The translations under genes were made by a program, and so were the position numbers. Positions 1-5,953 of a DNA stretch of 7,180 bases are shown here, one piece after another. Source of the stretch: Modestobacter sp. (GTDB taxonomy: Bacteria > Actinomycetota > Actinomycetes > Mycobacteriales > Geodermatophilaceae); NCBI GenBank assembly GCA_025965775.1, contig JAOPWG010000133.1, positions 1 to 7,180 on the forward strand, given 5' to 3'. Within the stretch, counting starts at the first letter, position 1. Every line of letters begins with the position of its first letter. Below the pieces are notes generated by a model. The model did no database searches, was not told the origin of the DNA, and was given only the letters and a program-made list of their open reading frames with translations.

Positions 1-77
1 GTTCCCCGCCGGTCCACGGGGCTGGGGAGACATCGTCACGGCCGCCGGAGGAGGATCCGGGGCGACCAGTTCCGATC

Positions 78-85
78 AGGAGAGG
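78..85 (+). promoter_or_regulatory. Ribosome binding site of the Moco oxidoreductase gene
   Basis: AGGAGAGG lies 8 nt before the GTG at 94 and is a strong Shine-Dalgarno match, which decides that GTG as the start. The rest of bases 1-77 shows no convincing gene or clear promoter. The end of the upstream gene, if there is one, lies outside the window. Confidence 0.75.
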
Positions 86-93
86 ACGACGAC

Positions 94-705
94 GTGGCAG
101 GACCCACCCGAGGCTTCCTCGGCCGCAGCCAGGCGGCACGCGACCCGCGCCTGCCCCCCGGTCAGTACGACGTCGGCGCCGACTGGCCGGTGCTCACCGC
201 CGAGCCGACACCGCGGATCAGCCCCGAGGCGTGGTCGATCACCGTGGACGGTGAGGTGGAGAACCCGACCACCTGGAGCTGGGAGGAGGCCCACCAGCTG
301 CCCTCGGCGGAGTACCGCGGCGACATCCACTGCGTGACGACCTGGTCGAAGTTCGACACACGGTTCGGCGGGGTCAGTGTCGACTCGCTGCTGGAGATCG
401 CCCGCCCGACGGCCGAGGGCCGGTTCGTGATGGCGACGTCGAAGACCGGGTACACCACCAACCTGCCCCTCGAGGACGTCACCGGCGGCAAGGCCTGGGT
501 CGTCTGGGAGTTCGACGGCAAGCCGCTGCCGGTCGAGCACGGGGGGCCCGTGCGGCTGCTGGTGCCGCACCTGTACTTCTGGAAGAGCGCCAAGTGGGTC
601 AGCACGCTGACCCTGATGACCCGGGACCAGCCCGGGTTCTGGGAGCAGAACGGGTACCACGATCGCGGCGACCCCTGGCGCCAGCAGCGCTACCAGGGTG
701 ACTGA
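94..705 (+). CDS. Sulfite-oxidase-type molybdopterin-dependent oxidoreductase (cytosolic)
   Basis: This 203-residue protein belongs to the sulfite oxidase/MsrP fold family of molybdenum-cofactor enzymes (COG2041 type). The single cysteine that ligates molybdenum is visible as C80 in DIHCVTTWSKFD. Other family signatures are KTGYTTNLPLEDV (117-129), a GPVRLLVP stretch (151-158), FWKSAKWV (162-169) and the C-terminal GFWEQNGYHDRGDPW (181-195), which is characteristic of this subgroup. There is no twin-arginine or Sec signal peptide and no membrane segment, so the protein should be cytosolic, unlike periplasmic MsrP. It is essentially a stand-alone Moco domain without the heme b5 or dimerisation domains of eukaryotic sulfite oxidase. 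The start is GTG with a strong upstream ribosome binding site. The stop overlaps the start of a flavin reductase gene by 8 nt, so that protein is the likely electron partner. The substrate (sulfite, a sulfoxide or another oxyanion) cannot be read from the sequence. The family call is firm and the reaction is open. Confidence 0.92.
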   Translation: MAGPTRGFLGRSQAARDPRLPPGQYDVGADWPVLTAEPTPRISPEAWSITVDGEVENPTTWSWEEAHQLPSAEYRGDIHCVTTWSKFDTRFGGVSVDSLLEIARPTAEGRFVMATSKTGYTTNLPLEDVTGGKAWVVWEFDGKPLPVEHGGPVRLLVPHLYFWKSAKWVSTLTLMTRDQPGFWEQNGYHDRGDPWRQQRYQGD

Positions 706-1423
706 CGCCCGGCCGCAGGGACGCCGTCGGGCACCGGCGGGCGGCTGGCGGACGGCGACGGTAGCCGGGGTGCGCCGGCCGCTGGCCCGCTCGGTGCAGC
801 TGCGTCTGGACATCGCCGACCGGGTCGACCACCTGCCCGGCCAGCACTACGTGGTCCGGCTGACCGCCGAGGACGGCTACACCGCACAGCGGTCCTATTC
901 GGTGGCCTCGTCGCCCGGTGACCCGCTGGTCGAGCTGTTCGTCGAGCGACTGGACGACGGTGAGGTGTCCACGTACCTCGCCGACGTCGTCGAGCCCGGT
1001 GACGTGCTGGACGTGCGCGGCCCGATCGGTGGCTGGTTCGTCTGGGACGGCGAGGAGCCCGCGCTGCTGGTGGGCGGTGGGAGCGGCGTCGTCCCGTTGG
1101 TGGCGATGGTCCGCCACGCCCGCGCGATCGGCCGGCTGGACCTGCTGCGCGTCGTGGTCTCGGCCCGGACCCTCGCCGAGCTGCCGTATGCCGACGAGCT
1201 GGTCGCGGCCGGTGCCGTGGTGGTGACCACCCGCGAGGCGCACGGCAACCGGCCCGCCGCCCGGCTCACCGCGATGGACCTGCTGCCGCTGTGGGAGCCG
1301 GACCAGGTGGCCTTCGTGTGCGGCTCGACGCCCTTCGCCGAGGCGGCCAGCCAGCTGCTGGTGGGGATGGGCGTCGCGCCGGCCGCGATCCGGGTGGAGC
1401 GGTTCGGCCCGTCGGGGAGCTGA
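698..1423 (+). CDS. Ferredoxin-reductase-type FAD/NAD(P)-binding oxidoreductase
   Basis: This 241-residue protein has the two-domain FNR fold. An N-terminal FAD-binding barrel carries the RSYS motif (65-68, in RSYSVASSP), and GDVLDVRGPIGGWF (101-114) continues it. The NAD(P)-binding domain carries GGGSGVVPLVAMVRHA (126-141), VSARTLAELPYADEL (154-168) and the CGSTPF motif (208-213) that contacts the nicotinamide end. The protein stops at RVERFGPSG without a 2Fe-2S ferredoxin domain, so it is a reductase module only. The GTG start at 698 lies inside the last codons of the Moco oxidoreductase gene (8-nt overlap). Only a short CAGG-type purine patch precedes it, which suggests translational coupling. 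I infer that it passes electrons from NAD(P)H to the molybdenum protein, or takes them away, as a soluble counterpart to the membrane subunit MsrQ that serves MsrP. The nucleotide preference (NADH or NADPH) is not evident. Confidence 0.9.
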   Translation: MTDARPQGRRRAPAGGWRTATVAGVRRPLARSVQLRLDIADRVDHLPGQHYVVRLTAEDGYTAQRSYSVASSPGDPLVELFVERLDDGEVSTYLADVVEPGDVLDVRGPIGGWFVWDGEEPALLVGGGSGVVPLVAMVRHARAIGRLDLLRVVVSARTLAELPYADELVAAGAVVVTTREAHGNRPAARLTAMDLLPLWEPDQVAFVCGSTPFAEAASQLLVGMGVAPAAIRVERFGPSGS

Positions 1424-1448
1424 GCCTCCGGAGCCCTCCCTCCGGGGC
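1424..1448 (+). terminator. Probable terminator after the Moco/flavin reductase operon
   Basis: Directly after the TGA at 1421-1423, GCC-T-CCGGAG (1424-1433) pairs with CTCCGG-GGC (1440-1448). This gives nine base pairs with one bulged T and a 6-nt loop. No T-tract follows, which is common for hairpin terminators in high-GC actinobacteria. The position right behind the stop and before an independent gene supports the call, but GC-rich DNA forms such stems readily. Confidence 0.5.
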
Positions 1449-1499
1449 CGCGGACGGCTACGCTGCCCGGCGACGGGGACACGTCGTCGGGGGAGCGCC

Positions 1500-2147
1500 A
1501 TGGTCGAGGGCAGCGACGGCCGGACGGACCTGCTGGCGAGGATCGCCGCCAAGCGGGCCAGCGTGCAGGCCCATCTGCGGGAGTACCGGCCGAAGACCCG
1601 TCGGCGGTCCAACGTCACCATCGTGCTGACCTCGCTGGGGGCCGTCTTCACGGCGGGTCCCGCGGTGGGCGGCGAGCGGTTCTCCGGCGGTGTCGCGAGA
1701 TCGCTGGGCCTGAGCAGTGACTCCGTGGTCTGGCGCGTGCTCTGCCTGGCGACGGTGCTGGTCTCCGTCGGAGCTGCGGTGCTGACCAACCTCGGCAAGT
1801 CGCAGGATGGCGTCGGCCAGCTGAGCACCGCCGAGGCCGTGGATGGCGAGCTCGAGGGGTTGTCCCTGCTGCTGGAGTTCGGTCACCTGCCGGTCGAGGA
1901 TGCGGTCAAGCTCTACCAGCAGTACACGGCCAAGATCGGCTTCATCGACGACGTCCCCGTCCCCGCGGGCGCGAGCCAGGGCCTGGTGCCCGCCGGCCCG
2001 CCGCAGGCGGGGGCCGGTGAGCAGCGCACCCGCGGACTTCCGGCCGTCCCGCCTCCGGCGCATCCCCGGTCCGGAGTGGTGCCGCCGCGGCCGCGTCCGG
2101 GCGGCAGCCGGTACCCGGACTCGATGCCTCCGCCGCCACCCCGCTGA
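1500..2147 (+). CDS. Uncharacterised two-transmembrane protein with proline-rich tail
   Basis: I do not recognise a named family for this 215-residue protein. It begins with a basic amphipathic segment (LLARIAAKRASVQAHLREYR, 11-30, then KTRRR). Two hydrophobic segments follow, at about 38-56 (NVTIVLTSLGAVFTAG) and about 78-98 (WRVLCLATVLVSVGAAVL), joined by a short loop. Next comes a soluble helical part with LSTAEAVDGELEGLSLLLEF (108-127) and DAVKLYQQYTAKIGFIDD (134-151). Residues 152-215 form a low-complexity tail rich in Pro, Gly and Arg that ends in PPPPPR. The positive charges before the first segment suggest both termini are cytoplasmic. The order helix, two TM, helix resembles SLATT-type 2TM domains, but I cannot confirm that. 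The ATG start has GGGGGAG (1489-1495) four bases upstream. The gene seems to be transcribed alone and converges on the catalase gene through a shared hairpin. Codon bias across the TM and helical part looks like that of a real gene. Confidence 0.75.
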   Translation: MVEGSDGRTDLLARIAAKRASVQAHLREYRPKTRRRSNVTIVLTSLGAVFTAGPAVGGERFSGGVARSLGLSSDSVVWRVLCLATVLVSVGAAVLTNLGKSQDGVGQLSTAEAVDGELEGLSLLLEFGHLPVEDAVKLYQQYTAKIGFIDDVPVPAGASQGLVPAGPPQAGAGEQRTRGLPAVPPPAHPRSGVVPPRPRPGGSRYPDSMPPPPPR

Positions 2148-2188
2148 CGGGGCGGGGAGCCGGTGTTCGTACCGGCTCCCCGCCCCGT
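2147..2188. terminator. Bidirectional hairpin terminator between convergent genes
   Basis: ACGGGGCGGGGAGCCGGT (2147-2164) pairs perfectly with 2171-2188, an 18-bp stem. The loop is GTTCGT, which can be read as a TTCG tetraloop closed by a G-T wobble. The left arm begins on the last base of the 2TM gene's TGA, and the right arm ends 3 nt before the catalase stop codon (2192-2194, minus strand). One element can therefore end transcription from both sides. There is no clear T-tract on either side. Confidence 0.85.
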
Positions 2189-2191
2189 GGG

Positions 2192-4303
2192 TCAGGCCGC
2201 CGGCGGCACCGCGCTCGACATCACCAGGGGCTCCCGCTCCCACACCTTGTGCTGCCCCACCGCCGCGATCAGGTCCGCCGCGAGGGCCTCGCCGGTCTCG
2301 GCGGTGAACACGCCGGGGCCGGAGGTGTCGATACCGGCGGCGGCGAGCACCTCGGCGCCGTCACCCCAGGCGCCGAAGGCCTTGAGCTGGCGGAACGCCT
2401 CCTGCAGCAGGACGACGGACTTGATGTCCTTGTCCTTGGGCGCCCCGTCGGCGACGACGACGGCGTCGAACTCGATCGACCGGGCGGTCACGAACGTCCG
2501 CTCGATGATCTCCTTGTTCGTGTCCTTGCCCAACTCGCCGCCGAAGGGGGCGATCACCCGGGCCACCGCGCCCTCGGCCTCCAGTGCCGTGCGGAGTGCG
2601 GTGATCCCGGCGACGTCGCTGTCGGGACCGGCGACGATGCCGACGATCCGGCCCGTGATCGGGAAGGTCTCCCCGGTGACCTGGGCCAGCGCCGGGGAGG
2701 GGGCCAGGTGCTCGACCGGGTCGGGCTTCGGTGCCGGCAGGCCCAGTCCGGCCGCGACCTTGGCGCACAGATCGCCGTCGATCTTCGCCAGCACGGTCAG
2801 TGCCCGCTCCTTGATCGCCTTCTCGTACACCTTGCCCAGCTCGAAGGTGTACGCCTCGGTCACGTGTACCTGCTCCGGTTCGGAGAGGCTCGCGTAGAAC
2901 AGTGCGGCGTGCGAGAAGTGGTCGTCGAAGGACGCCGGGGCGCCCCGGACCACCTCGCCCTCCACCTTCCGCGGCACGTTGACGTAGGCACCGTGCCGCG
3001 CGTCGGCGACGGCGGGGGAGTCGTCGTCCACGCTGTTGGGCTTGTACGGCGCCAGCCCCTCGTGCACCGCGTGCTGGTGGAAGCCGTCGCGGGCGTTGTC
3101 GTTGACCGGGACGTGCGGCCGGTTGATCGGGATCTGGCTGAAGTTCGGCCCCCCGAGCCGGGTGAGCTGGGTGTCCAGGTAGGAGAAGTTGCGGCCCTGC
3201 AGCAGCGGGTCGTTGCTGAACTCGATGCCGGGCACCACGTGCCCGGTGTGGAAGGCGACCTGCTCGGTCTCGGCGAAGAAGTTGGTCGGGTTGCCGTTGA
3301 GCACCAGCTTGCCGATGCGCTGCACCGGGCAGAGCTCCTCGGGGACGATCTTCGTCGGGTCGAGCAGGTCGATGCCCTCGAAGGTCTCGTCCTCGGTGTC
3401 CGGCATGACCTGGATGCCGAGCTCCCACTCCGGGAACGCGCCGGCCTCGATCGCGTCATAGAGGTCGCGACGATGGAAGTCGGGGTCGAACCCGGCGGCG
3501 AGCTGCGCCTCCTCCCAGGTCAGCGAGTGCACGCCGAGCACCGGCTTCCAGTGGAACTTGACCAGCGAGGTCTCGCCCTCGGCGTTGACCAGCCGGAAGG
3601 TGTGGACGCCGAAGCCCTCCATCATCCGGAACGAGCGCGGGATGCCGCGGTCGCTCATGTTCCAGATCGTGTGGTGCGTCGCCTCGGTGTGCAGCGTGAC
3701 GAAGTCCCAGAAAGTGTCGTGCGCCGACTGGGCCTGGGGGATCTCGCGGTCGGGGTGGGGCTTGGCGGCGTGGATCACGTCGGGGAACTTGATGGCGTCC
3801 TGGATGAAGAAGACCGGCATGTTGTTGCCGACCAGGTCCCAGGTGCCCTCCTTCGTGTAGAACTTCGTCGCGAAACCGCGGGTGTCGCGGGCCGTGTCGG
3901 CCGAGCCGCGCGAGCCCAGCACCGTGGAGAAGCGGACGAAGACGGGGGTCTCGAGCCCCTCCTCGGCCAGCACCGCGGCCTTGGTCACCCCGGCGGCGTT
4001 CCCGTAGGCGGTGAACACGCCGTGCGCTCCGGCGCCGCGGGCGTGCACCACGCGCTCGGGGATCCGCTCGTGGTCGAAGTGCATGATCTTCTCGCGGAGG
4101 TGGAAGTCCTCCAGCAGGGTGGGACCACGCACCCCGGCCTTGAGCGAGTGGTCGGTGTCGGGGATCCGGACGCCCTGGCTCGAGGTCAGGAAGTCCCCGG
4201 CCTGCGCCCGCGGGTCGCGACCTTCCTTCGGTCCCTCGTACGCCACCCCAGTGGGGCTGACCGTCTTCGGTGCAGACTGGTCGGGCTTTCGCTGCGGAGG
4301 CAT
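2192..4303 (-). CDS. katE: Large-subunit catalase (HPII/KatE type) with C-terminal GATase1-like domain
   Basis: This heme catalase dismutates hydrogen peroxide to water and oxygen in the cytoplasm. At 703 residues it matches the large-subunit class (E. coli HPII is 753), with a shorter N-terminal arm. The catalytic His is H87 in RVVHARGAGAHG, the distal Asn is N160 in VGNNMPVFF, and the proximal heme-ligand Tyr is Y375 in RNFSYLDTQLTRLG with R371 beside it. H352 (FHTGH) sits 23 residues before the Tyr, the same spacing as the HPII His392-Tyr415 crosslink. D156 matches HPII Asp197. From about residue 550 a flavodoxin/class-I glutamine-amidotransferase-like domain follows (GRIVGIVAGPDSDV, then FDAVVVADGAPKD at 612-624). 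This domain is typical of the class and has no known catalytic activity. The ATG start is preceded by AGGAAAGAG. The gene is alone on its strand, behind a stress-type promoter candidate and ended by the shared hairpin. Confidence 0.97.
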   Translation of the reverse strand: MPPQRKPDQSAPKTVSPTGVAYEGPKEGRDPRAQAGDFLTSSQGVRIPDTDHSLKAGVRGPTLLEDFHLREKIMHFDHERIPERVVHARGAGAHGVFTAYGNAAGVTKAAVLAEEGLETPVFVRFSTVLGSRGSADTARDTRGFATKFYTKEGTWDLVGNNMPVFFIQDAIKFPDVIHAAKPHPDREIPQAQSAHDTFWDFVTLHTEATHHTIWNMSDRGIPRSFRMMEGFGVHTFRLVNAEGETSLVKFHWKPVLGVHSLTWEEAQLAAGFDPDFHRRDLYDAIEAGAFPEWELGIQVMPDTEDETFEGIDLLDPTKIVPEELCPVQRIGKLVLNGNPTNFFAETEQVAFHTGHVVPGIEFSNDPLLQGRNFSYLDTQLTRLGGPNFSQIPINRPHVPVNDNARDGFHQHAVHEGLAPYKPNSVDDDSPAVADARHGAYVNVPRKVEGEVVRGAPASFDDHFSHAALFYASLSEPEQVHVTEAYTFELGKVYEKAIKERALTVLAKIDGDLCAKVAAGLGLPAPKPDPVEHLAPSPALAQVTGETFPITGRIVGIVAGPDSDVAGITALRTALEAEGAVARVIAPFGGELGKDTNKEIIERTFVTARSIEFDAVVVADGAPKDKDIKSVVLLQEAFRQLKAFGAWGDGAEVLAAAGIDTSGPGVFTAETGEALAADLIAAVGQHKVWEREPLVMSSAVPPAA

Positions 4304-4337
4304 GGTGCGCTCTCTTTCCTCGGGATGGGCACCCGAC

Positions 4338-4364
4338 CTACCCGCGCCGGCGATCAGGACAAAC
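4338..4364 (-). promoter_or_regulatory. Candidate SigB/SigF-type stress promoter of the catalase gene
   Basis: On the minus strand, GTTT (4364-4361) is followed after exactly 17 nt by GGGTAG (4343-4338). This resembles the actinobacterial general-stress sigma factor pattern GTTT-N15-17-GGGTA(T/C). The predicted transcript would start near 4328-4331, giving a leader of about 25-28 nt that contains the AGGAAAG ribosome binding site (4320-4314) before the ATG at 4303. Geometry and spacing are coherent. The last base of the -10 deviates from the usual T/C. The known SigB control of the large catalase CatB in Streptomyces coelicolor supports the idea. Confidence 0.5.
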
Positions 4365-4448
4365 GGGTCCCGCCCATTCGGTGGGAGAACCTCCCCGGTC
4401 CGCTGGCCGCGGTGCTGCCGGCCCGGTGCGTCCGAGTCCCACTCGTCG

Positions 4449-4475
4449 GTGTGTGCCGCCGTCCCCAGCGGGTAG
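4449..4475 (+). promoter_or_regulatory. Weaker candidate SigB/SigF-type promoter of the FNT gene
   Basis: GTGT (4449-4452) is followed after 17 nt by GGGTAG (4470-4475), the same -10 and spacing as the catalase promoter candidate but with one mismatch in the -35. The transcript would begin near 4483, leaving a leader of about 45 nt before the ATG at 4528. The rest of the 224-nt divergent region (4304-4527) shows no gene on either strand that I can support. Confidence 0.3.
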
Positions 4476-4527
4476 GCGCGCCGGGACCGTGGCGGCCGCT
4501 GCCCGGCACGTTCAGCCGGGAGGCGCC

Positions 4528-5343
4528 ATGGACAACGCCCGTGAGCAGGTCGGGACCACCGAGGGGCCGACCGAGGACCAGCTCCGGGAGGCTTTCGACA
4601 CCATCGTCAGCGAGGGCGCGCAGCGCCTGCACCGGAGCTGGCGGGAGGTCCTGACCACCGGCCTCGCCGGCGGCCTGGAGGTGGCCACCGGTGTGCTCGC
4701 ACTGCTGGCCGTCTACGCCGAGACGCAGAGCCACCTGCTCGCGGGGCTGGCCTTCGGCATCGGCTTCATCGCCCTGCTGCTGGCCCGCAGCGAGCTGTTC
4801 ACCGAGGGCTTCCTCGTGCCGGTGACCGCGGTCGTCGCGGCGCGGGCGAGCCTCGCGCAGCTCGGCAAGTTGTGGGTGGGCACCCTGGCGGCGAACCTGG
4901 TCGGCGGCTGGCTGGTCATGTGGTTGGTGGTGCATGCCTTCCCCGACCTGCGTGCCACGGCGATCGACTCGGCGACGCACTTCGTCGACGCGCCGCTGGA
5001 CCTCCAGTCGGCGTGCCTGGCCTTCCTCGCCGGGGCGGTGATCACCCTGATGACCCGGATGCAGCACGGCACGACCTCGGACCCGGCGAAGATCGTCGCC
5101 GCGGTGGCCGGCGCCTTCGTGCTCGCCGGTCTCCAGCTGTTCCATTCGATCCTGGACTCGCTCATCGTCTTCGGTGCGCTGCACTCCGGTGCGCCCTTCG
5201 GCTACCACGACTGGCTGGCCTGGTTCTGGTACACGGCGCTGCTCAACATGGCCGGGGGGCTGCTGGTGGTCACCCTCCTGCGCCTGGTGCGCAGCAAGGA
5301 CCTCATCGAGGAGGAGCGCGCCGAGGCCGGTGCCGGGCGCTGA
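4528..5343 (+). CDS. Formate/nitrite transporter (FNT) family channel, YfdC-like
   Basis: This 271-residue integral membrane protein is of the FNT family, which forms pentameric channels for small monovalent anions such as formate, nitrite or hydrosulfide. Hydrophobic segments lie at about 41-64, 70-87, 112-136, 160-176, 188-215 and 228-252, the expected six. The family signature SELFTEGFLVPVTAV (88-102) matches the YfdC-like branch. LFHSILDS (204-211) places H206 where FocA has its central pore histidine, and NMAGG (240-244) matches the NxxGG segment of the last helix. The N-terminal 35 residues are hydrophilic and probably cytoplasmic. I chose the ATG at 4528, not an upstream in-frame start, because GGGAGG (4518-4523) sits 4 nt before it and the extension has no family similarity. 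It is divergent from catalase and may share stress control. The transported ion is unknown; YfdC-type members lack an assigned substrate. Confidence 0.9.
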   Translation: MDNAREQVGTTEGPTEDQLREAFDTIVSEGAQRLHRSWREVLTTGLAGGLEVATGVLALLAVYAETQSHLLAGLAFGIGFIALLLARSELFTEGFLVPVTAVVAARASLAQLGKLWVGTLAANLVGGWLVMWLVVHAFPDLRATAIDSATHFVDAPLDLQSACLAFLAGAVITLMTRMQHGTTSDPAKIVAAVAGAFVLAGLQLFHSILDSLIVFGALHSGAPFGYHDWLAWFWYTALLNMAGGLLVVTLLRLVRSKDLIEEERAEAGAGR

Positions 5344-5897
5344 CCCGCGCCTCGGCCGGCGGCCGCCCGGCCGATCGCGGTGACGTAGCGGTCCAGTGCC
5401 AGGGACTGCACCCGCCGGCTGACCGGTGCGCCCAGCCGGGACAGCGGGGTGGCCAGCCGCGAGAACGCCCGCAGCGAGTAGACGACGTCGCCGTCCGGGG
5501 TCAGCGACACCACGAAGGACTCCTCGCCGCTCGCCGGATGGCCGGGCAGCGTGCCGTATCCGAAGCCCCGCCGGTCGGGCTCGTCGACCACCCACACCAC
5601 GCGACAGGGGACGTCCAGACCCAAGCGGCGTAGTCCCGCCGTCATCAGGACGACGGTGCCCGGGGTGCTGGCCGGTCCGCTGGCCTGCACCCGCAGGCCG
5701 GCGCGGCGCTGGGCGCTCCAGCGGAACACCGCGGCCGCCGCCCGGTCGAACGCGGGCCGGCCGCTGCCCACCACCGCGGTCCGGTCGACCTGGTCGTAGC
5801 CGGCGGGCAGGTCGCCCTCCCGGGTGGCGCCGACCTCCGGATAGGTCAGGGGCGCGTCGGCCAGCTGGTCCAGCGTCGTCCGGCGGAAGAGTCCCAT
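5202..5897 (-). CDS. DUF1990 family protein with unusual C-terminal tail
   Basis: This 231-residue protein carries the DUF1990 signature GFGYGTLPGHPASGEESF (111-128). It also has the N-terminal LTYPEVGATREGDLPAGY (17-34) and a middle region DVPCRVVWVVDEPDRRGFG (95-113). The likely fold is a small soluble alpha/beta barrel-like protein; no function is established for the family. The domain ends near YVTAI (171-175). Residues from about 176 to the TAG at 5202 are basic and low in recognisable structure (RTRRRRVTTSS). The last 46 or so are encoded antisense to the end of the FNT gene, a 142-nt convergent overlap. The ATG start has GGAGG (5910-5906) 8 nt upstream. It diverges from the HipA-like gene across 56 nt. 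The core call is firm; whether the tail is translated as read, or reflects a lost stop codon, is uncertain. Confidence 0.85.
   Translation of the reverse strand: MGLFRRTTLDQLADAPLTYPEVGATREGDLPAGYDQVDRTAVVGSGRPAFDRAAAAVFRWSAQRRAGLRVQASGPASTPGTVVLMTAGLRRLGLDVPCRVVWVVDEPDRRGFGYGTLPGHPASGEESFVVSLTPDGDVVYSLRAFSRLATPLSRLGAPVSRRVQSLALDRYVTAIGRAAAGRGAGQRPAPASARSSSMRSLLRTRRRRVTTSSPPAMLSSAVYQNQASQSW
5352..5374 (+). terminator. Probable hairpin terminator of the FNT gene inside the convergent DUF1990 gene
   Basis: TCGGCCGG (5352-5359) pairs perfectly with CCGGCCGA (5367-5374) around a 7-nt loop, starting 8 nt after the FNT stop codon. There is no T-tract. On the other strand it falls at DUF1990 codons 175-182, exactly where the recognisable domain ends. 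Confidence 0.45.
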
Positions 5898-5938
5898 GGC
5901 CCCAGCCTCCCTCCCCGGTGCGGGCCGCCGGCCGCCGG

Positions 5939-5944
5939 TAGGGT
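5939..5944 (+). promoter_or_regulatory. Candidate -10 element for a leaderless or near-leaderless HipA-like transcript
   Basis: TAGGGT fits the actinobacterial TANNNT -10 pattern and ends 9 nt before the GTG at 5954, so transcription would begin at or just before the start codon. No clear -35 is visible. A GGCCGCC direct repeat (5923-5929 and 5930-5936) lies just upstream of it. An alternative reading is that AGGG (5940-5943) is a weak ribosome binding site. Confidence 0.35.
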
Positions 5945-5953
5945 CGCGGCACT

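Noticed and set aside
4..21. Inverted repeat CCCCG / CGGGG at the left edge
   Set aside because: A five-base stem with an 8-nt loop is expected by chance at this GC content, and no upstream gene is visible to terminate.
1459..1464. TACGCT as a possible -10 box for the 2TM gene
   Set aside because: It fits TANNNT and would give a leader of about 30 nt. The bases at the -35 spacing (CTCCCT at 1436-1441) fall in the terminator hairpin and match nothing, so it is too weak to list.
599..1828. Long minus-strand open frame opposite the flavin reductase and the start of the 2TM gene
   Set aside because: It has low-complexity composition and no motif, and it crosses a terminator hairpin. The plus-strand genes explain the coding signal.
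4270..4527. N-terminal extension of the FNT reading frame to an upstream ATG
   Set aside because: The extension is proline/arginine-rich, overlaps the start of the catalase gene and its promoter, and has no family similarity. The ATG at 4528 has a proper ribosome binding site.
2249..4654. Very long open frame on the plus strand opposite the catalase gene
   Set aside because: Its translation is compositionally biased (Gly, Val, Asp, Arg, Leu) with no recognisable domain. It arises from GC-rich codon structure opposite a highly conserved catalase.
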